DNA of 43,977 nt from an uncultured Lachnospiraceae bacterium (GCA_902802515.1 CADCMM010000008.1:1-43977), one strand, 5' to 3'. Shown: positions 1-6,393, numbered from the stretch's first letter. Notes: generated from the sequence alone by a model not told the origin. A program made the numbers and translations.

Positions 1-24
1 GAAGATATGTAAAAGTATCTTTAT

Positions 25-96
25 TCCTCGATAGCTCAATGGTAGAGCATTCGGCTGTTAACCGAAGGGTTGTTGGTTCGAGCCCAACTCGGGGAG
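25..96 (+). tRNA. tRNA-Asn (anticodon GTT)
   Basis: Full cloverleaf. The acceptor arms TCCTCGA and TCGGGGA pair, the anticodon loop carries GTT, and the T-loop reads GGTTCGAGCC. CCA is not encoded. It is the first gene of a seven-tRNA array in one direction; the promoter lies outside the window. Confidence 0.96.
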
Positions 97-116
97 TTTT
101 ACTATATAGTAAATTT

Positions 117-188
117 GGCTCCTTGGTCAAGCGGTTAAGACACCGCCCTTTCACGGCGGTAACATGGGTTCAAATCCCGTAGGAGTCA
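117..188 (+). tRNA. tRNA-Glu (anticodon TTC)
   Basis: Acceptor arms GGCTCCT and AGGAGTC pair with one G-U. The anticodon arm CCGCC-CTTTCAC-GGCGG shows TTC, and the T-loop GTTCAAATC is normal. Second gene of the array, 20 nt after tRNA-Asn, so presumably on the same transcript. Confidence 0.96.
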
Positions 189-209
189 TTTAAGCCATTG
201 CGTCGCTTT

Positions 210-282
210 GCCGATGTGGCTCAATTGGCAGAGCAGCTGATTTGTAATCAGCAGGTTATCGGTTCGAGTCCGATCATCGGCT
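210..282 (+). tRNA. tRNA-Thr (anticodon TGT)
   Basis: Acceptor arms GCCGATG and CATCGGC pair perfectly. The anticodon stem GCTGA/TCAGC encloses the loop TTTGTAA, giving TGT. Third gene of the array. Confidence 0.96.
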
Positions 283-286
283 TCTT

Positions 287-360
287 GGACCTTTAGCTCA
301 GTTGGTTAGAGCAACCGGCTCATAACCGGTCGGTCCTGGGTTCGAGTCCCCGAAGGTCCA
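287..360 (+). tRNA. tRNA with CAT anticodon (elongator Met or Ile2)
   Basis: Acceptor arms GGACCTT and AAGGTCC pair. The anticodon stem ACCGG/CCGGT holds the loop CTCATAA, giving CAT. It lacks the initiator signature of an unpaired 1-72 position. CAT is carried both by elongator tRNA-Met and by tRNA-Ile2, whose C34 is changed to lysidine by TilS. The GGACCTTTAGC start is compatible with either, so identity is left open. It lies 4 nt after tRNA-Thr. Confidence 0.93.
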
Positions 361-380
361 TTTTTAATTAAATATTGTCT

Positions 381-454
381 GGCCCAGTGGCTCAGTTGGT
401 TAGAGCGCCGCCCTGTCACGGCGGAGGTCGTCGGTTCGAGCCCGATCTGGGTCG
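381..454 (+). tRNA. tRNA-Asp (anticodon GTC)
   Basis: Acceptor arms GGCCCAG and CTGGGTC pair with discriminator G. The anticodon stem CCGCC/GGCGG holds CTGTCAC, giving GTC. Fifth gene of the array, followed directly by a perfect inverted repeat. Confidence 0.96.
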
Positions 455-458
455 CTTG

Positions 459-496
459 TACAAACAAGCGATAATGAAAGTTATCGCTTGTTTGTA
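459..496. repeat. Perfect 16-bp inverted repeat between two tRNA genes
   Basis: TACAAACAAGCGATAA at 459-474 and its exact reverse complement at 481-496 are separated by a 6-nt loop. In RNA this is a very stable hairpin 5 nt downstream of tRNA-Asp and 5 nt before tRNA-Val. There is no T tract after it, so it is not a classical intrinsic terminator. A processing or attenuation role inside the polycistronic tRNA transcript is inferred. Confidence 0.85.
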
Positions 497-501
497 TAAA
501 T

Positions 502-574
502 GGGATCTTAGCTCAGCTGGGAGAGCATCTGCCTTACAAGCAGAGGGTCATAGGTTCGAGCCCTATAGGTCCCA
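502..574 (+). tRNA. tRNA-Val (anticodon TAC)
   Basis: Acceptor arms GGGATCT and AGGTCCC pair with one T-G. The anticodon arm TCTGC-CTTACAA-GCAGA gives TAC. Sixth gene of the array. A second valine tRNA with CAC lies at 4705-4778. Confidence 0.96.
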
Positions 575-595
575 TTGCCAATTACTTTGGCAAAT

Positions 596-681
596 GCCGT
601 AGTGGCGGAACTGGCAGACGCCCGGGACTTAAAATCCCGTGGGTAGTGATACCCGTACCGGTTCGATTCCGGTCTGCGGCA
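596..681 (+). tRNA. tRNA-Leu (anticodon TAA)
   Basis: Class II tRNA of 86 nt with a long variable arm (GTGGGTAGTGATACCCG). Acceptor arms GCCGTAG and CTGCGGC pair, and the anticodon loop CTTAAAA gives TAA. Last gene of the array; the terminator starts 3 nt later. Confidence 0.96.
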
Positions 682-683
682 CG

Positions 684-717
684 AAAAACCTCAGTATTTA
701 CTGGGGTTTTTGTTTTA
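684..717. terminator. Bidirectional intrinsic terminator after the tRNA array
   Basis: AAAAACCTCAGT and ACTGGGGTTTTT form a stem with a 4-nt loop and one G-T pair, followed by TGTTTT. On the minus strand the same hairpin is followed by a T run, so it can also stop transcription of the converging gene that ends at 765. Confidence 0.9.
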
Positions 718-764
718 TTTCATATTTCATGTCATACAACGAAGAAAAATACGGTGCGTCCTTT

Positions 765-1439
765 TTAATCAGTATTATTTTTCATATTATATAGAGTAAA
801 AAAAGCATCATTTGCTGTCTTGTTTTTTTCTTGTAATTTACTGGAATTTTTAGAGCCATAAATGATCGCATTGCTGATTTTATTGTTAAATCCGCTGCAA
901 TATACACTGATTGTGTCACCGATTTCATCCATCCACGAGCTGGAAAAGGAAACAGAGCCAAAGCTGAGGGCAACACCATAGAGGGTAAAGTCGTCTTTGA
1001 ATATATCATCCAACCAGTGATCAAATATAAAGCTTGGATTTCCATATTCATTGGCATAGCTTTGCTGCAATTCCAAATAAGTGGAATAATAATGATTCGG
1101 ATCAGAGTTTTCTTCTTGAAGCAGATAAGTGCCATGATATAAACCATATTCCTCGTCAAAGTAGAAAATGATATCCGTGTAAAATGTATCCATTTCTACA
1201 TTTGCAACCATAAGGATATTTTTTTCGTCTGGAAAATAGTAATCCTCGTCAAAAATCATTTCATCAGAAACTTCATTTTCAAATACTTTGTCAAAAGAAG
1301 TTCCCCAATCATATCCATGGAATGAAGTGATTTTTGTTTCAATATAATCAAGTGTTTTCTCTATTTCAGCGTGGGGTGAAACAGAGGAAACGAAGGCAGC
1401 CATAATGGCTGTGACAGCAATAGTTGTTTTTGTATTCAT
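765..1439 (-). CDS. Secreted hypothetical protein with signal peptide
   Basis: I do not recognise the family. The 224-residue product starts with a typical signal peptide: lysine at residue 4, then a hydrophobic stretch to about residue 22 containing AVTAIMAAFVSS and ending near SPHA. The mature part is acidic and rich in Tyr, Phe and Asp, with no cysteine cluster, no sortase motif and only one cysteine, so it is probably a secreted or cell-surface protein. The start is supported by AAGGG 9 nt upstream of the ATG. The gene is clearly more AT-rich than the housekeeping genes downstream, and it sits with three other small minus-strand genes next to the tRNA array, a common place for acquired DNA. 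Function is unknown. Confidence 0.75.
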   Translation of the reverse strand: MNTKTTIAVTAIMAAFVSSVSPHAEIEKTLDYIETKITSFHGYDWGTSFDKVFENEVSDEMIFDEDYYFPDEKNILMVANVEMDTFYTDIIFYFDEEYGLYHGTYLLQEENSDPNHYYSTYLELQQSYANEYGNPSFIFDHWLDDIFKDDFTLYGVALSFGSVSFSSSWMDEIGDTISVYCSGFNNKISNAIIYGSKNSSKLQEKNKTANDAFFTLYNMKNNTD

Positions 1440-1591
1440 AACTCATTACCCTTATTTTTAAAATGTCATATAGTATCAAGCGCCTATAGTGATATAATAA
1501 ATAAAGAGTAATGAAAAATCAATTTAGATTTGATAGAAAAAATTTAATAACAATACATCCTGTTTAGCTTAAGTTGTTTATAGTGTAGTAA

Positions 1592-1894
1592 TTATTCTTC
1601 CGATTTCGGAGGTTTTTTACAGCAGTCTTTTAGAAATGGAATAACCAGATCAAGTTTTTCTTTCAGTATAGCTTCAAGGCTTGTTATCTTCTCTACTGTT
1701 TCCTGAACCGATTTATTTACTTCAAGGATATCCTTGTGATCACAGTTAGGCATACCAATGATTTTTTGTATTTTTTCTCCTTCTGCATTAAGGATATGAG
1801 AAATGGCAGCTTCTTCCAAAGCTATAGACTGGAGAAGCGCAGAAGCAGCACTGCATTTATCGATATCGATGTTTTCAATTTTAGGCATACTCAT
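1592..1894 (-). CDS. Small conserved protein of spore-former type
   Basis: The 100-residue protein carries the stretch SIALEEAAISHILNAEGEKI (residues 24-43). From memory, similar stretches recur in small proteins of spore-forming Firmicutes, several of them spore-surface associated. The rest is predicted helical, with KSVQETVEKITSLEAILKEKL giving amphipathic heptads, and the tail has a Cys-Cys pair followed by KKPPKSEE. There is no signal peptide. The SD AAAGGAG lies 9 nt before the ATG at 1894; a second in-frame ATG two codons later is less well placed. A link to the spore coat or exosporium is inferred from resemblance only. No terminator is visible downstream. Confidence 0.7.
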   Translation of the reverse strand: MSMPKIENIDIDKCSAASALLQSIALEEAAISHILNAEGEKIQKIIGMPNCDHKDILEVNKSVQETVEKITSLEAILKEKLDLVIPFLKDCCKKPPKSEE

Positions 1895-2003
1895 ATAAGA
1901 TTTCTCCTTTATTCTTTTGTTATATGGTATGCCAAAATATAAAAGATGTTATTATTATTAGCAGGTAGCCGACATTTAGCAGGGTAAAATATACTTGAAG
2001 GTA

Positions 2004-2180
2004 TTACTTAAAAATGGACTCCACAAAATCTCGCATTTGATTGTGAGACTTAATCAAACGTGCTTCTTCCACAATGGACTGCTGGTCTTGTTGTGATAGC
2101 TGTGAAAAACGATTCAGGACATCTGAGTGCTGTGCCAACTCCATGGTAAAGCCGATGGGGAACTCCTTATTATCAAGCAT
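2004..2180 (-). CDS. Small helical protein, second gene of a coupled pair
   Basis: This encodes 58 residues with predicted helices around FTMELAQHSDVLNRFSQL and QQSIVEEARLIKSHNQMRDF. There are no membrane segments and no cysteines. I know of no assigned function, although small proteins with a similar FxMELAQ...FSxLS pattern seem to occur in Clostridia. The start at 2180 was chosen because GGAGGTGAT, a nine-base match to the 16S anti-SD, ends at a proper distance before it. That SD lies inside the last codons of the upstream gene, and the two reading frames overlap by 8 nt. This is the classical layout for translational coupling, so the two products are probably made in a fixed ratio. Confidence 0.65.
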   Translation of the reverse strand: MLDNKEFPIGFTMELAQHSDVLNRFSQLSQQDQQSIVEEARLIKSHNQMRDFVESIFK

Positions 2181-2340
2181 CGCCATCACCTCCGGGTCCG
2201 TCCTTGCGAGGCCTGGTTGATTCGGGCAATGGTTCTGTAGGTTTAACAATATCTTCACCACTGGGAAGATCAACATCTGGAATGTTGCCGTCATCATAGA
2301 CATTTTTCAAAGTATTGGGAGTTTTATTTTTAGTAGACAT
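2173..2340 (-). CDS. Acidic Pro/Gly-rich 55-residue peptide, first gene of a coupled pair
   Basis: The product is short and probably disordered. It starts MSTKNKTPNTLKNVYDDG, has an acidic proline-rich middle (PDVDLPSGEDIVKPTEPLPE) and ends RPRKDGPGGDGDA. There is no signal peptide, cysteine or membrane segment. The start at 2340 is preferred over an upstream ATG at 2397 because AAAGGATGG sits about 8 nt before it. Its final codons contain the SD of the next gene. The layout, a tiny charged peptide followed by a small helical protein, could suit a precursor/partner or toxin/antitoxin-like pair, but no known motif confirms this and no modification enzyme is nearby. Confidence 0.6.
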   Translation of the reverse strand: MSTKNKTPNTLKNVYDDGNIPDVDLPSGEDIVKPTEPLPESTRPRKDGPGGDGDA

Positions 2341-2424
2341 AGTCTGCACCATCCTTTCTGAAATAGGATGCGAGGAAACGACAGAAAATATACACAATGA
2401 AGAATTGTTTTTTTAAAAACCGTG

Positions 2425-2453
2425 TTTACAAGCAGGGAAAGATTCGTTATAAT
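2425..2453 (+). promoter_or_regulatory. Sigma-A promoter of the malic enzyme gene
   Basis: TTTACA at 2425-2430 and a perfect TATAAT at 2448-2453 are separated by 17 nt. The predicted transcript starts near 2460, leaving a leader of about 60 nt before the ATG at 2523. Confidence 0.8.
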
Positions 2454-2522
2454 GTATTTTATGAAAAACTGCGTGTTGCGGTTAATATTTTTGTAAAAAT
2501 ATATGAGAAGAGGAAATGAAGT

Positions 2523-3704
2523 ATGGATTATGCAAAAGAATCATTGAGACTCCATCAGGAATGGAAAGGTAAAATTGAAATTACACCGCGGGCAAAGGTA
2601 GATTCAAAAGAAGCGCTTTCATTGGCTTACACCCCGGGTGTTGCACAGCCCTGTCTGGAGATCCAGAAAAATCCGGATCTTAGCTATGATCTGACAAGAC
2701 GCTGGAATACGGTGGCAGTTGTGACAGATGGTACGGCAGTTTTAGGCCTGGGGGATATCGGACCGGAAGCTGGTATGCCGGTCATGGAAGGAAAATGCGT
2801 GCTGTTTAAGGCATTTGGTGATGTTGATGCGATTCCTCTTTGCGTTAGAAGTAAAGATGTAGATGAGATTGTACAGACGGTAAAGTTGTTGGCCGGAAGC
2901 TTTGGCGGTGTGAATCTGGAGGATATCAGTGCGCCCCGTTGTTTTGAAATCGAGAAGAGACTGCAGGAGTGCTGCGATATTCCGATCTTCCACGATGACC
3001 AGCATGGAACGGCGGTTATTACTCTGGCTGGTCTGATCAATGCTTTGAAATTGGTGAAGAAAGATATCCATGATATCAAGATTGTTACAAGCGGTGCAGG
3101 CGCTGCAGGTATTGCTATTATTAAGCTGCTGATCAGCATGGGTCTGGAGCATGTGGTCATGACTGACCGTCAGGGAGCAATCTATGAGGGAAGAGATGGA
3201 CTGAACCCAATCAAGCAGGAGATGGCCAAGATCACAAACCAGGCTCACGAGAAAGGTACCCTGGCAGATGTAATCAAAGGTGCAGACGTATTTATCGGTG
3301 TATCGGCTCCGGGTACTCTGACCAAAGAGATGGTAGCTACTATGGCGAAGGATCCGATCATCTTTGCGTGCGCAAATCCGACTCCGGAAATTTTCCCGGA
3401 TGAGGCCAAGGCAGGCGGAGCAGCGGTCGTTTCTACAGGACGCAGTGATTTCCCGAACCAGGTAAATAATGTGCTGGCATTCCCGGGAATCTTCCGCGGC
3501 GCTCTGGATGTAAGAGCTTCTGAAATCAATTCAGAAATGAAAGTTGCTGCGGCTTATGCAATTGCGGGTATCGTCAGTGATGATGAACTGAACGCAGAAT
3601 ACATTCTTCCTGCGGCATTCGATTCAAGAGTAAAAGATGCAGTAGCAAAAGCGGTAGCTGATGCGGCCATTAAAACTGGTGTTGCCAGAATTCAGCCGAA
3701 ATAA
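2523..3704 (+). CDS. NAD(P)-dependent malic enzyme (oxaloacetate-decarboxylating)
   Basis: This cytosolic enzyme oxidatively decarboxylates malate to pyruvate and CO2 while reducing NAD(P). At 393 residues it is the short bacterial type without the C-terminal phosphotransacetylase-like domain. Visible motifs are the catalytic tyrosine in YTPGVAQP (residues 36-43), GKCVLFKAFGD with the catalytic lysine (90-100), NLEDISAPRCF metal site (131-141), FHDDQHGTA (156-164) and the Rossmann loop GAGAAG (191-196). The SD AGAGGAAATGA precedes the ATG, and a good sigma-A promoter lies about 70 nt upstream. It stands alone between a minus-strand gene group and a tRNA gene, so it is probably monocistronic. 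Cofactor preference cannot be told from sequence by eye. Confidence 0.95.
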   Translation: MDYAKESLRLHQEWKGKIEITPRAKVDSKEALSLAYTPGVAQPCLEIQKNPDLSYDLTRRWNTVAVVTDGTAVLGLGDIGPEAGMPVMEGKCVLFKAFGDVDAIPLCVRSKDVDEIVQTVKLLAGSFGGVNLEDISAPRCFEIEKRLQECCDIPIFHDDQHGTAVITLAGLINALKLVKKDIHDIKIVTSGAGAAGIAIIKLLISMGLEHVVMTDRQGAIYEGRDGLNPIKQEMAKITNQAHEKGTLADVIKGADVFIGVSAPGTLTKEMVATMAKDPIIFACANPTPEIFPDEAKAGGAAVVSTGRSDFPNQVNNVLAFPGIFRGALDVRASEINSEMKVAAAYAIAGIVSDDELNAEYILPAAFDSRVKDAVAKAVADAAIKTGVARIQPK

Positions 3705-3718
3705 TAAAACTGTCCTTG

Positions 3719-3777
3719 GCGGGTTTCAACAACTGCCATTTGCATGCAAGTACGAGTTGTCAGTTGCTGAAACCTGC
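3719..3777. repeat. Imperfect palindrome downstream of the malic enzyme gene
   Basis: GCGGGTTTCAACAACTG at 3719-3735 pairs with CAGTTGCTGAAACCTGC at 3761-3777; 15 of 17 pairs are Watson-Crick and two are G-U/A-C type. The loop contains a second small palindrome around TTGCATGCAA. It is not followed by a T tract. It probably protects or ends the malic enzyme mRNA, though an intergenic repeat is also possible. Confidence 0.6.
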
Positions 3778-3822
3778 TGGGCTGTTAAATTATAACCAAT
3801 TTCTTAAAAATGAAAAAAGTAC

Positions 3823-3851
3823 TTGCTTTTTTTGAAAGAATGGTGTATAGT
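3823..3851 (+). promoter_or_regulatory. Promoter of tRNA-Glu(CTC)
   Basis: TTGCTT at 3823-3828 and TATAGT at 3846-3851 are separated by 17 nt, placing the start about 20 nt before the tRNA. This suits a stand-alone tRNA gene. Confidence 0.7.
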
Positions 3852-3878
3852 ATTTAAGTGTCGCTGATATAGTGATTT

Positions 3879-3950
3879 GGTTCGTTGGTCAAGCGGTTAA
3901 GACGTCGCCCTCTCACGGCGAAAACAGGGGTTCGATTCCCCTACGAACTG
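3879..3950 (+). tRNA. tRNA-Glu (anticodon CTC)
   Basis: Acceptor arms GGTTCGT and ACGAACT pair, with the terminal G-U that is usual for bacterial tRNA-Glu. The anticodon arm TCGCC-CTCTCAC-GGCGA gives CTC, which reads GAG. It has its own promoter and terminator. Many Firmicutes read both Glu codons with TTC alone, so this is an auxiliary isoacceptor. Confidence 0.95.
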
Positions 3951-3953
3951 CTG

Positions 3954-3992
3954 AAAACCTCGTTATCCTGAATGGATATGCGAGGTTTTTTT
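3954..3992 (+). terminator. Intrinsic terminator after tRNA-Glu(CTC)
   Basis: AAAACCTCG and CGAGGTTTT form the main stem, with an internal ATCC/GGAT helix in the loop, followed by a T run. It ends the single-gene tRNA transcript. Confidence 0.88.
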
Positions 3993-4132
3993 ATGCGCAC
4001 ACCCGCATATGGAAATTTTTCCGCTTTTGCCGAACGTGGGCGGTGCGGCGAGTAGGAGAAAGGAACCTCTACTCGATTGCACAGGGTCGCGTGACGAATA
4101 CCAAATATGACAGGAAACGGAGGATAAGGAAC

Positions 4133-4678
4133 ATGAACAGAGAAGAAGCGTGGGCATTGCTGACAGAATATAATAAAGAGGAGTTCCATCTGGAACATGC
4201 ACAAACCGTGGAAAATACAATGAAATATTTTGCCAGAGAACTGGGATTTGGGGAGGAAGAAGAGTTTTGGGGAATCGTTGGACTGCTTCACGATCTGGAT
4301 TTTGAACAGTATCCGGAGCAGCATTGTATCAAGTCACAGGAGATTATGAGAGAGAGAGGGGTGGACGAGCGCATTATTCACGCAACGGCAAGCCACGGAT
4401 ACGGAATTACGGTTGACATCAAACCGGAGCATGAGATGGAGAAGGTATTGTTTGCAGTGGACGAACTGACGGGATTGGTGGGAGCAACTGTTTTGATGCG
4501 TCCGTCAAAGAGCGTGCAGGATCTGGAACTGAAGTCTTTGAAGAAAAAATTTAAGAGTAAGGGATTTGCGGCAGGATGTTCAAGAGATGTGATTTTGCAG
4601 GGTGCTGATATGCTTGGCTGGAGTCTTGATGAGCTGATGGAGAAGACGCTGGAGGCATTGAAGACGTTTCAGGAGTAA
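4133..4678 (+). CDS. HD-domain metal-dependent phosphohydrolase
   Basis: The 181-residue cytosolic protein is of the HD superfamily, which usually hydrolyses phosphate esters of nucleotides using a metal bound by His and Asp. The HD motif is GLLHDLDFE (His53, Asp54); further candidate ligands are His22 near the N terminus, His83 and His88 in HATASHGYG, and Asp145-150 region. The family is often annotated as an uncharacterised HDIG-type hydrolase, and its substrate is not known to me. The start at 4133 is set by GGAGGATAAGG directly upstream; an in-frame extension to 3872 would run through the tRNA-Glu gene and its terminator and is rejected. A 7-bp inverted repeat (CGAGTAG/CTACTCG, 4049-4075) lies in the leader. 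Confidence 0.85.
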   Translation: MNREEAWALLTEYNKEEFHLEHAQTVENTMKYFARELGFGEEEEFWGIVGLLHDLDFEQYPEQHCIKSQEIMRERGVDERIIHATASHGYGITVDIKPEHEMEKVLFAVDELTGLVGATVLMRPSKSVQDLELKSLKKKFKSKGFAAGCSRDVILQGADMLGWSLDELMEKTLEALKTFQE

Positions 4679-4704
4679 ATGACCAGTAAAATGGGTATAA
4701 AAAA

Positions 4705-4778
4705 TGGAATCAATGGGGCTCGAACCCATGACCTCTCGCGTGTGAGGCGAACGCTCATCCCAGCTGAGCTATGATTCC
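4705..4778 (-). tRNA. tRNA-Val (anticodon CAC)
   Basis: On the minus strand the acceptor arms GGAATCA and TGATTCC pair with discriminator A. The anticodon stem TTCGC/GCGAG encloses CTCACAC, giving CAC, which reads GTG. D-arm GCTCAGCTGGGATGAGC and T-loop GGTTCGAGCCC are normal. An extended -10 (TG-C-TATACT) lies just upstream at 4787-4796. It is a lone gene facing the HD-domain gene. Confidence 0.93.
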
Positions 4779-4786
4779 ATATCATT

Positions 4787-4796
4787 AGTATAGCAC
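4787..4796 (-). promoter_or_regulatory. Extended -10 element of tRNA-Val(CAC)
   Basis: On the minus strand the sequence reads TGCTATACT, an extended -10 (TGn plus TATACT), 9 nt upstream of the tRNA 5' end. No good -35 is present at the usual distance, which fits an extended -10 promoter. Confidence 0.55.
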
Positions 4797-4858
4797 TTTT
4801 TTCAAAAATGAAAAGAGCTTTTTTCAAATTTTTCAAAAATTTAAGCAATTTTCATCTG

Positions 4859-4864
4859 TATAAT
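4859..4864 (+). promoter_or_regulatory. -10 box of the SpoIID-like gene
   Basis: A perfect TATAAT at 4859-4864 lies in a very AT-rich region; the -35 is weak. It is downstream of the ATG at 4808, so that ATG cannot be the start of a protein made from this promoter. This supports the internal start at 4937. Confidence 0.5.
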
Positions 4865-4881
4865 GCATATGCTGAGGTAAA

Positions 4882-4912
4882 AAGGACTGTCAGGACGGAG
4901 AATGCAGTCCTT
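4882..4912 (+). promoter_or_regulatory. Leader hairpin of the SpoIID-like gene
   Basis: AAGGACTG at 4882-4889 and CAGTCCTT at 4905-4912 form a perfect 8-bp stem with a 15-nt loop, starting about 11 nt after the predicted transcription start and ending 24 nt before the preferred ATG. No T tract follows. A regulatory or mRNA-stabilising role is possible. Confidence 0.45.
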
Positions 4913-4936
4913 ATGGAAGATTGGCGGGAGAACGGG

Positions 4937-6202
4937 ATGAGTGATTCGCGTGTGCGTATGATGCAGGATGAGCAGCCGGATAAAGGCGGCCTGCGGATAC
5001 AGGTGACCTCAGAAGTGCAGAATATACCCATTGAGGGGGCTACTGTGGATATTTCATACACAGGAGAGCCGGAAGAGATTTTGGAGGAAGTTACGACAGA
5101 CAACAGCGGACAAACGGAGCAAGTGGAACTGAATGCGCCGCCGGTGGAATATAGCCTGGATCGGACTTCTGAGAATCAGCCCTACTCGGAATATACATTA
5201 AAGATTTCAGCAGCGGGTTATGAGACAATTACTATATCAGGAACGCAGATACTGGCGGAGCAGGTGGCGACGCAGACTATTCGTATGCGGCCGCTGACTG
5301 GGATTCAGCCCCCGGATGTATTTGTGATTCCGGCGCATACCCTCTATGGAGAGTATCCCCCGAAAATCGCTGAGGAGGAGATCAAACCAGTGGCTCAGAG
5401 CGGAGAAATCGTGCTTAGTCAGGTGGTGGTGCCGGAGTATGTGGTAGTACATGACGGGACGCCTCAGGATACCACGGCCCGAAACTATTATGTGCGTTAT
5501 CGGGATTATATAAAAAATGTGGCGTCCAGTGAAATTTACGCTACTTGGCCCAGGTCATCTATTATTGCTAATGTACTGGCGATTCAGTCTTTCGCCATGA
5601 ACCGCATTTATACGGAATGGTATCGGAATAAGGGATATGATTTTACTATAACTTCATCTACTGCTTTTGACCAGAAATGGATGGCGGGAAGAAACTATTA
5701 TGAAAGTATCGAGGAAGTGGTGGATGAGGTGTTTGACAATTATCTGTCCCGGCCCAATGTGCGGCAGCCGATTCTAACCCAATACTGTGATGGAGAGAGG
5801 GTAAGCTGTCCGAACTGGATGACTCAGTGGGGCAGTAAGCAATTGGGTGAACTGGGGTATGAACCCATTGAGATTTTGCGTTACTATTATGGTGATAATA
5901 TGTATATCAATTTTGCAGAGGAAGTATCGGGTGTACCATCCTCTTATCCAGGCTATCCTTTAGACATTGGATCCAGAGGAGAGAATGTGCTGAAGATCCA
6001 AGAGCAATTAAACCGTATCTCGGATAATTACCCTCTGATACCGAAACTGACCGTGGATGGGTTGTTTGGTGAGCGTACTCAGAATGCAGCCAGGGTGTTC
6101 CAATCCATTTTTGGCCTGGTTCAGGATGGTATCGTGGGACCCCGTACATGGTATAAGATACAGGAGATTTATGTGGGAGTCACCAGACTGGCGGAATTAT
6201 AA
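4937..6202 (+). CDS. SpoIID/LytB-like protein with peptidoglycan-binding domain
   Basis: The 421-residue protein has three parts. Residues about 18-130 form a carboxypeptidase-regulatory-like beta domain (PIEGATVDISY...SAAGYETITISG). Residues about 170-330 resemble a SpoIID-like amidase-enhancer region (VPEYVVVHDGTP, YRDYIKNVASSEIYATWP, then SFAMNRIYTEWYRNKGYDF). Residues about 350-415 are a peptidoglycan-binding domain of the PG_binding_1 type (LDIGSRGENVLKIQEQLNRI...TVDGLFGERTQNAARVFQ). Related Lachnospiraceae proteins are usually annotated simply as peptidoglycan-binding. A role in spore or cell-wall peptidoglycan is inferred. No signal peptide is visible from this start. The start has GGGAG 6 nt upstream; an upstream ATG at 4808 precedes the likely promoter, and ATG at 4913 is a weaker option. 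Confidence 0.82.
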   Translation: MSDSRVRMMQDEQPDKGGLRIQVTSEVQNIPIEGATVDISYTGEPEEILEEVTTDNSGQTEQVELNAPPVEYSLDRTSENQPYSEYTLKISAAGYETITISGTQILAEQVATQTIRMRPLTGIQPPDVFVIPAHTLYGEYPPKIAEEEIKPVAQSGEIVLSQVVVPEYVVVHDGTPQDTTARNYYVRYRDYIKNVASSEIYATWPRSSIIANVLAIQSFAMNRIYTEWYRNKGYDFTITSSTAFDQKWMAGRNYYESIEEVVDEVFDNYLSRPNVRQPILTQYCDGERVSCPNWMTQWGSKQLGELGYEPIEILRYYYGDNMYINFAEEVSGVPSSYPGYPLDIGSRGENVLKIQEQLNRISDNYPLIPKLTVDGLFGERTQNAARVFQSIFGLVQDGIVGPRTWYKIQEIYVGVTRLAEL

Positions 6203-6319
6203 AAGCGCTAAATGACACTTTTGAAAATTTGGGATGGCAATTATATGGAGACATGATATAATGAGTTTTAGTGAGCCAACATAAGTGCGTGATTGACAAA
6301 CGGCAAATTATATCGGCGC

Positions 6320-6343
6320 CGGACGCATTTTTGATTGCGTCCG
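6320..6343 (+). promoter_or_regulatory. Hairpin in the galE leader
   Basis: CGGACGCA (6320-6327) and TGCGTCCG (6336-6343) form a perfect 8-bp GC-rich stem, extendable by flanking GCGC/GCGC with a bulge. It lies about 50 nt before the galE ATG, downstream of TATAAT at 6257-6262. No known riboswitch class was recognised. Confidence 0.5.
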
Positions 6344-6393
6344 TGCGCGTCTTGCCAGGTGTCACGAATGATGGAAAGCAAAGGAGATATATT

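Noticed and set aside
375..602. Open frame of 75 codons across tRNA-Asp and tRNA-Val
   Set aside because: It lies entirely on two clear tRNA genes and their spacer; no SD and no plausible product.
3872..4132. N-terminal extension of the HD-domain protein
   Set aside because: It would be translated from tRNA-Glu(CTC) and its terminator; the ATG at 4133 has a strong SD and gives the normal family start.
4808..4936. N-terminal extension of the SpoIID-like protein
   Set aside because: The TATAAT at 4859 and a leader hairpin lie within it, and the extra residues are low-complexity Phe/Lys/Asn without family resemblance.
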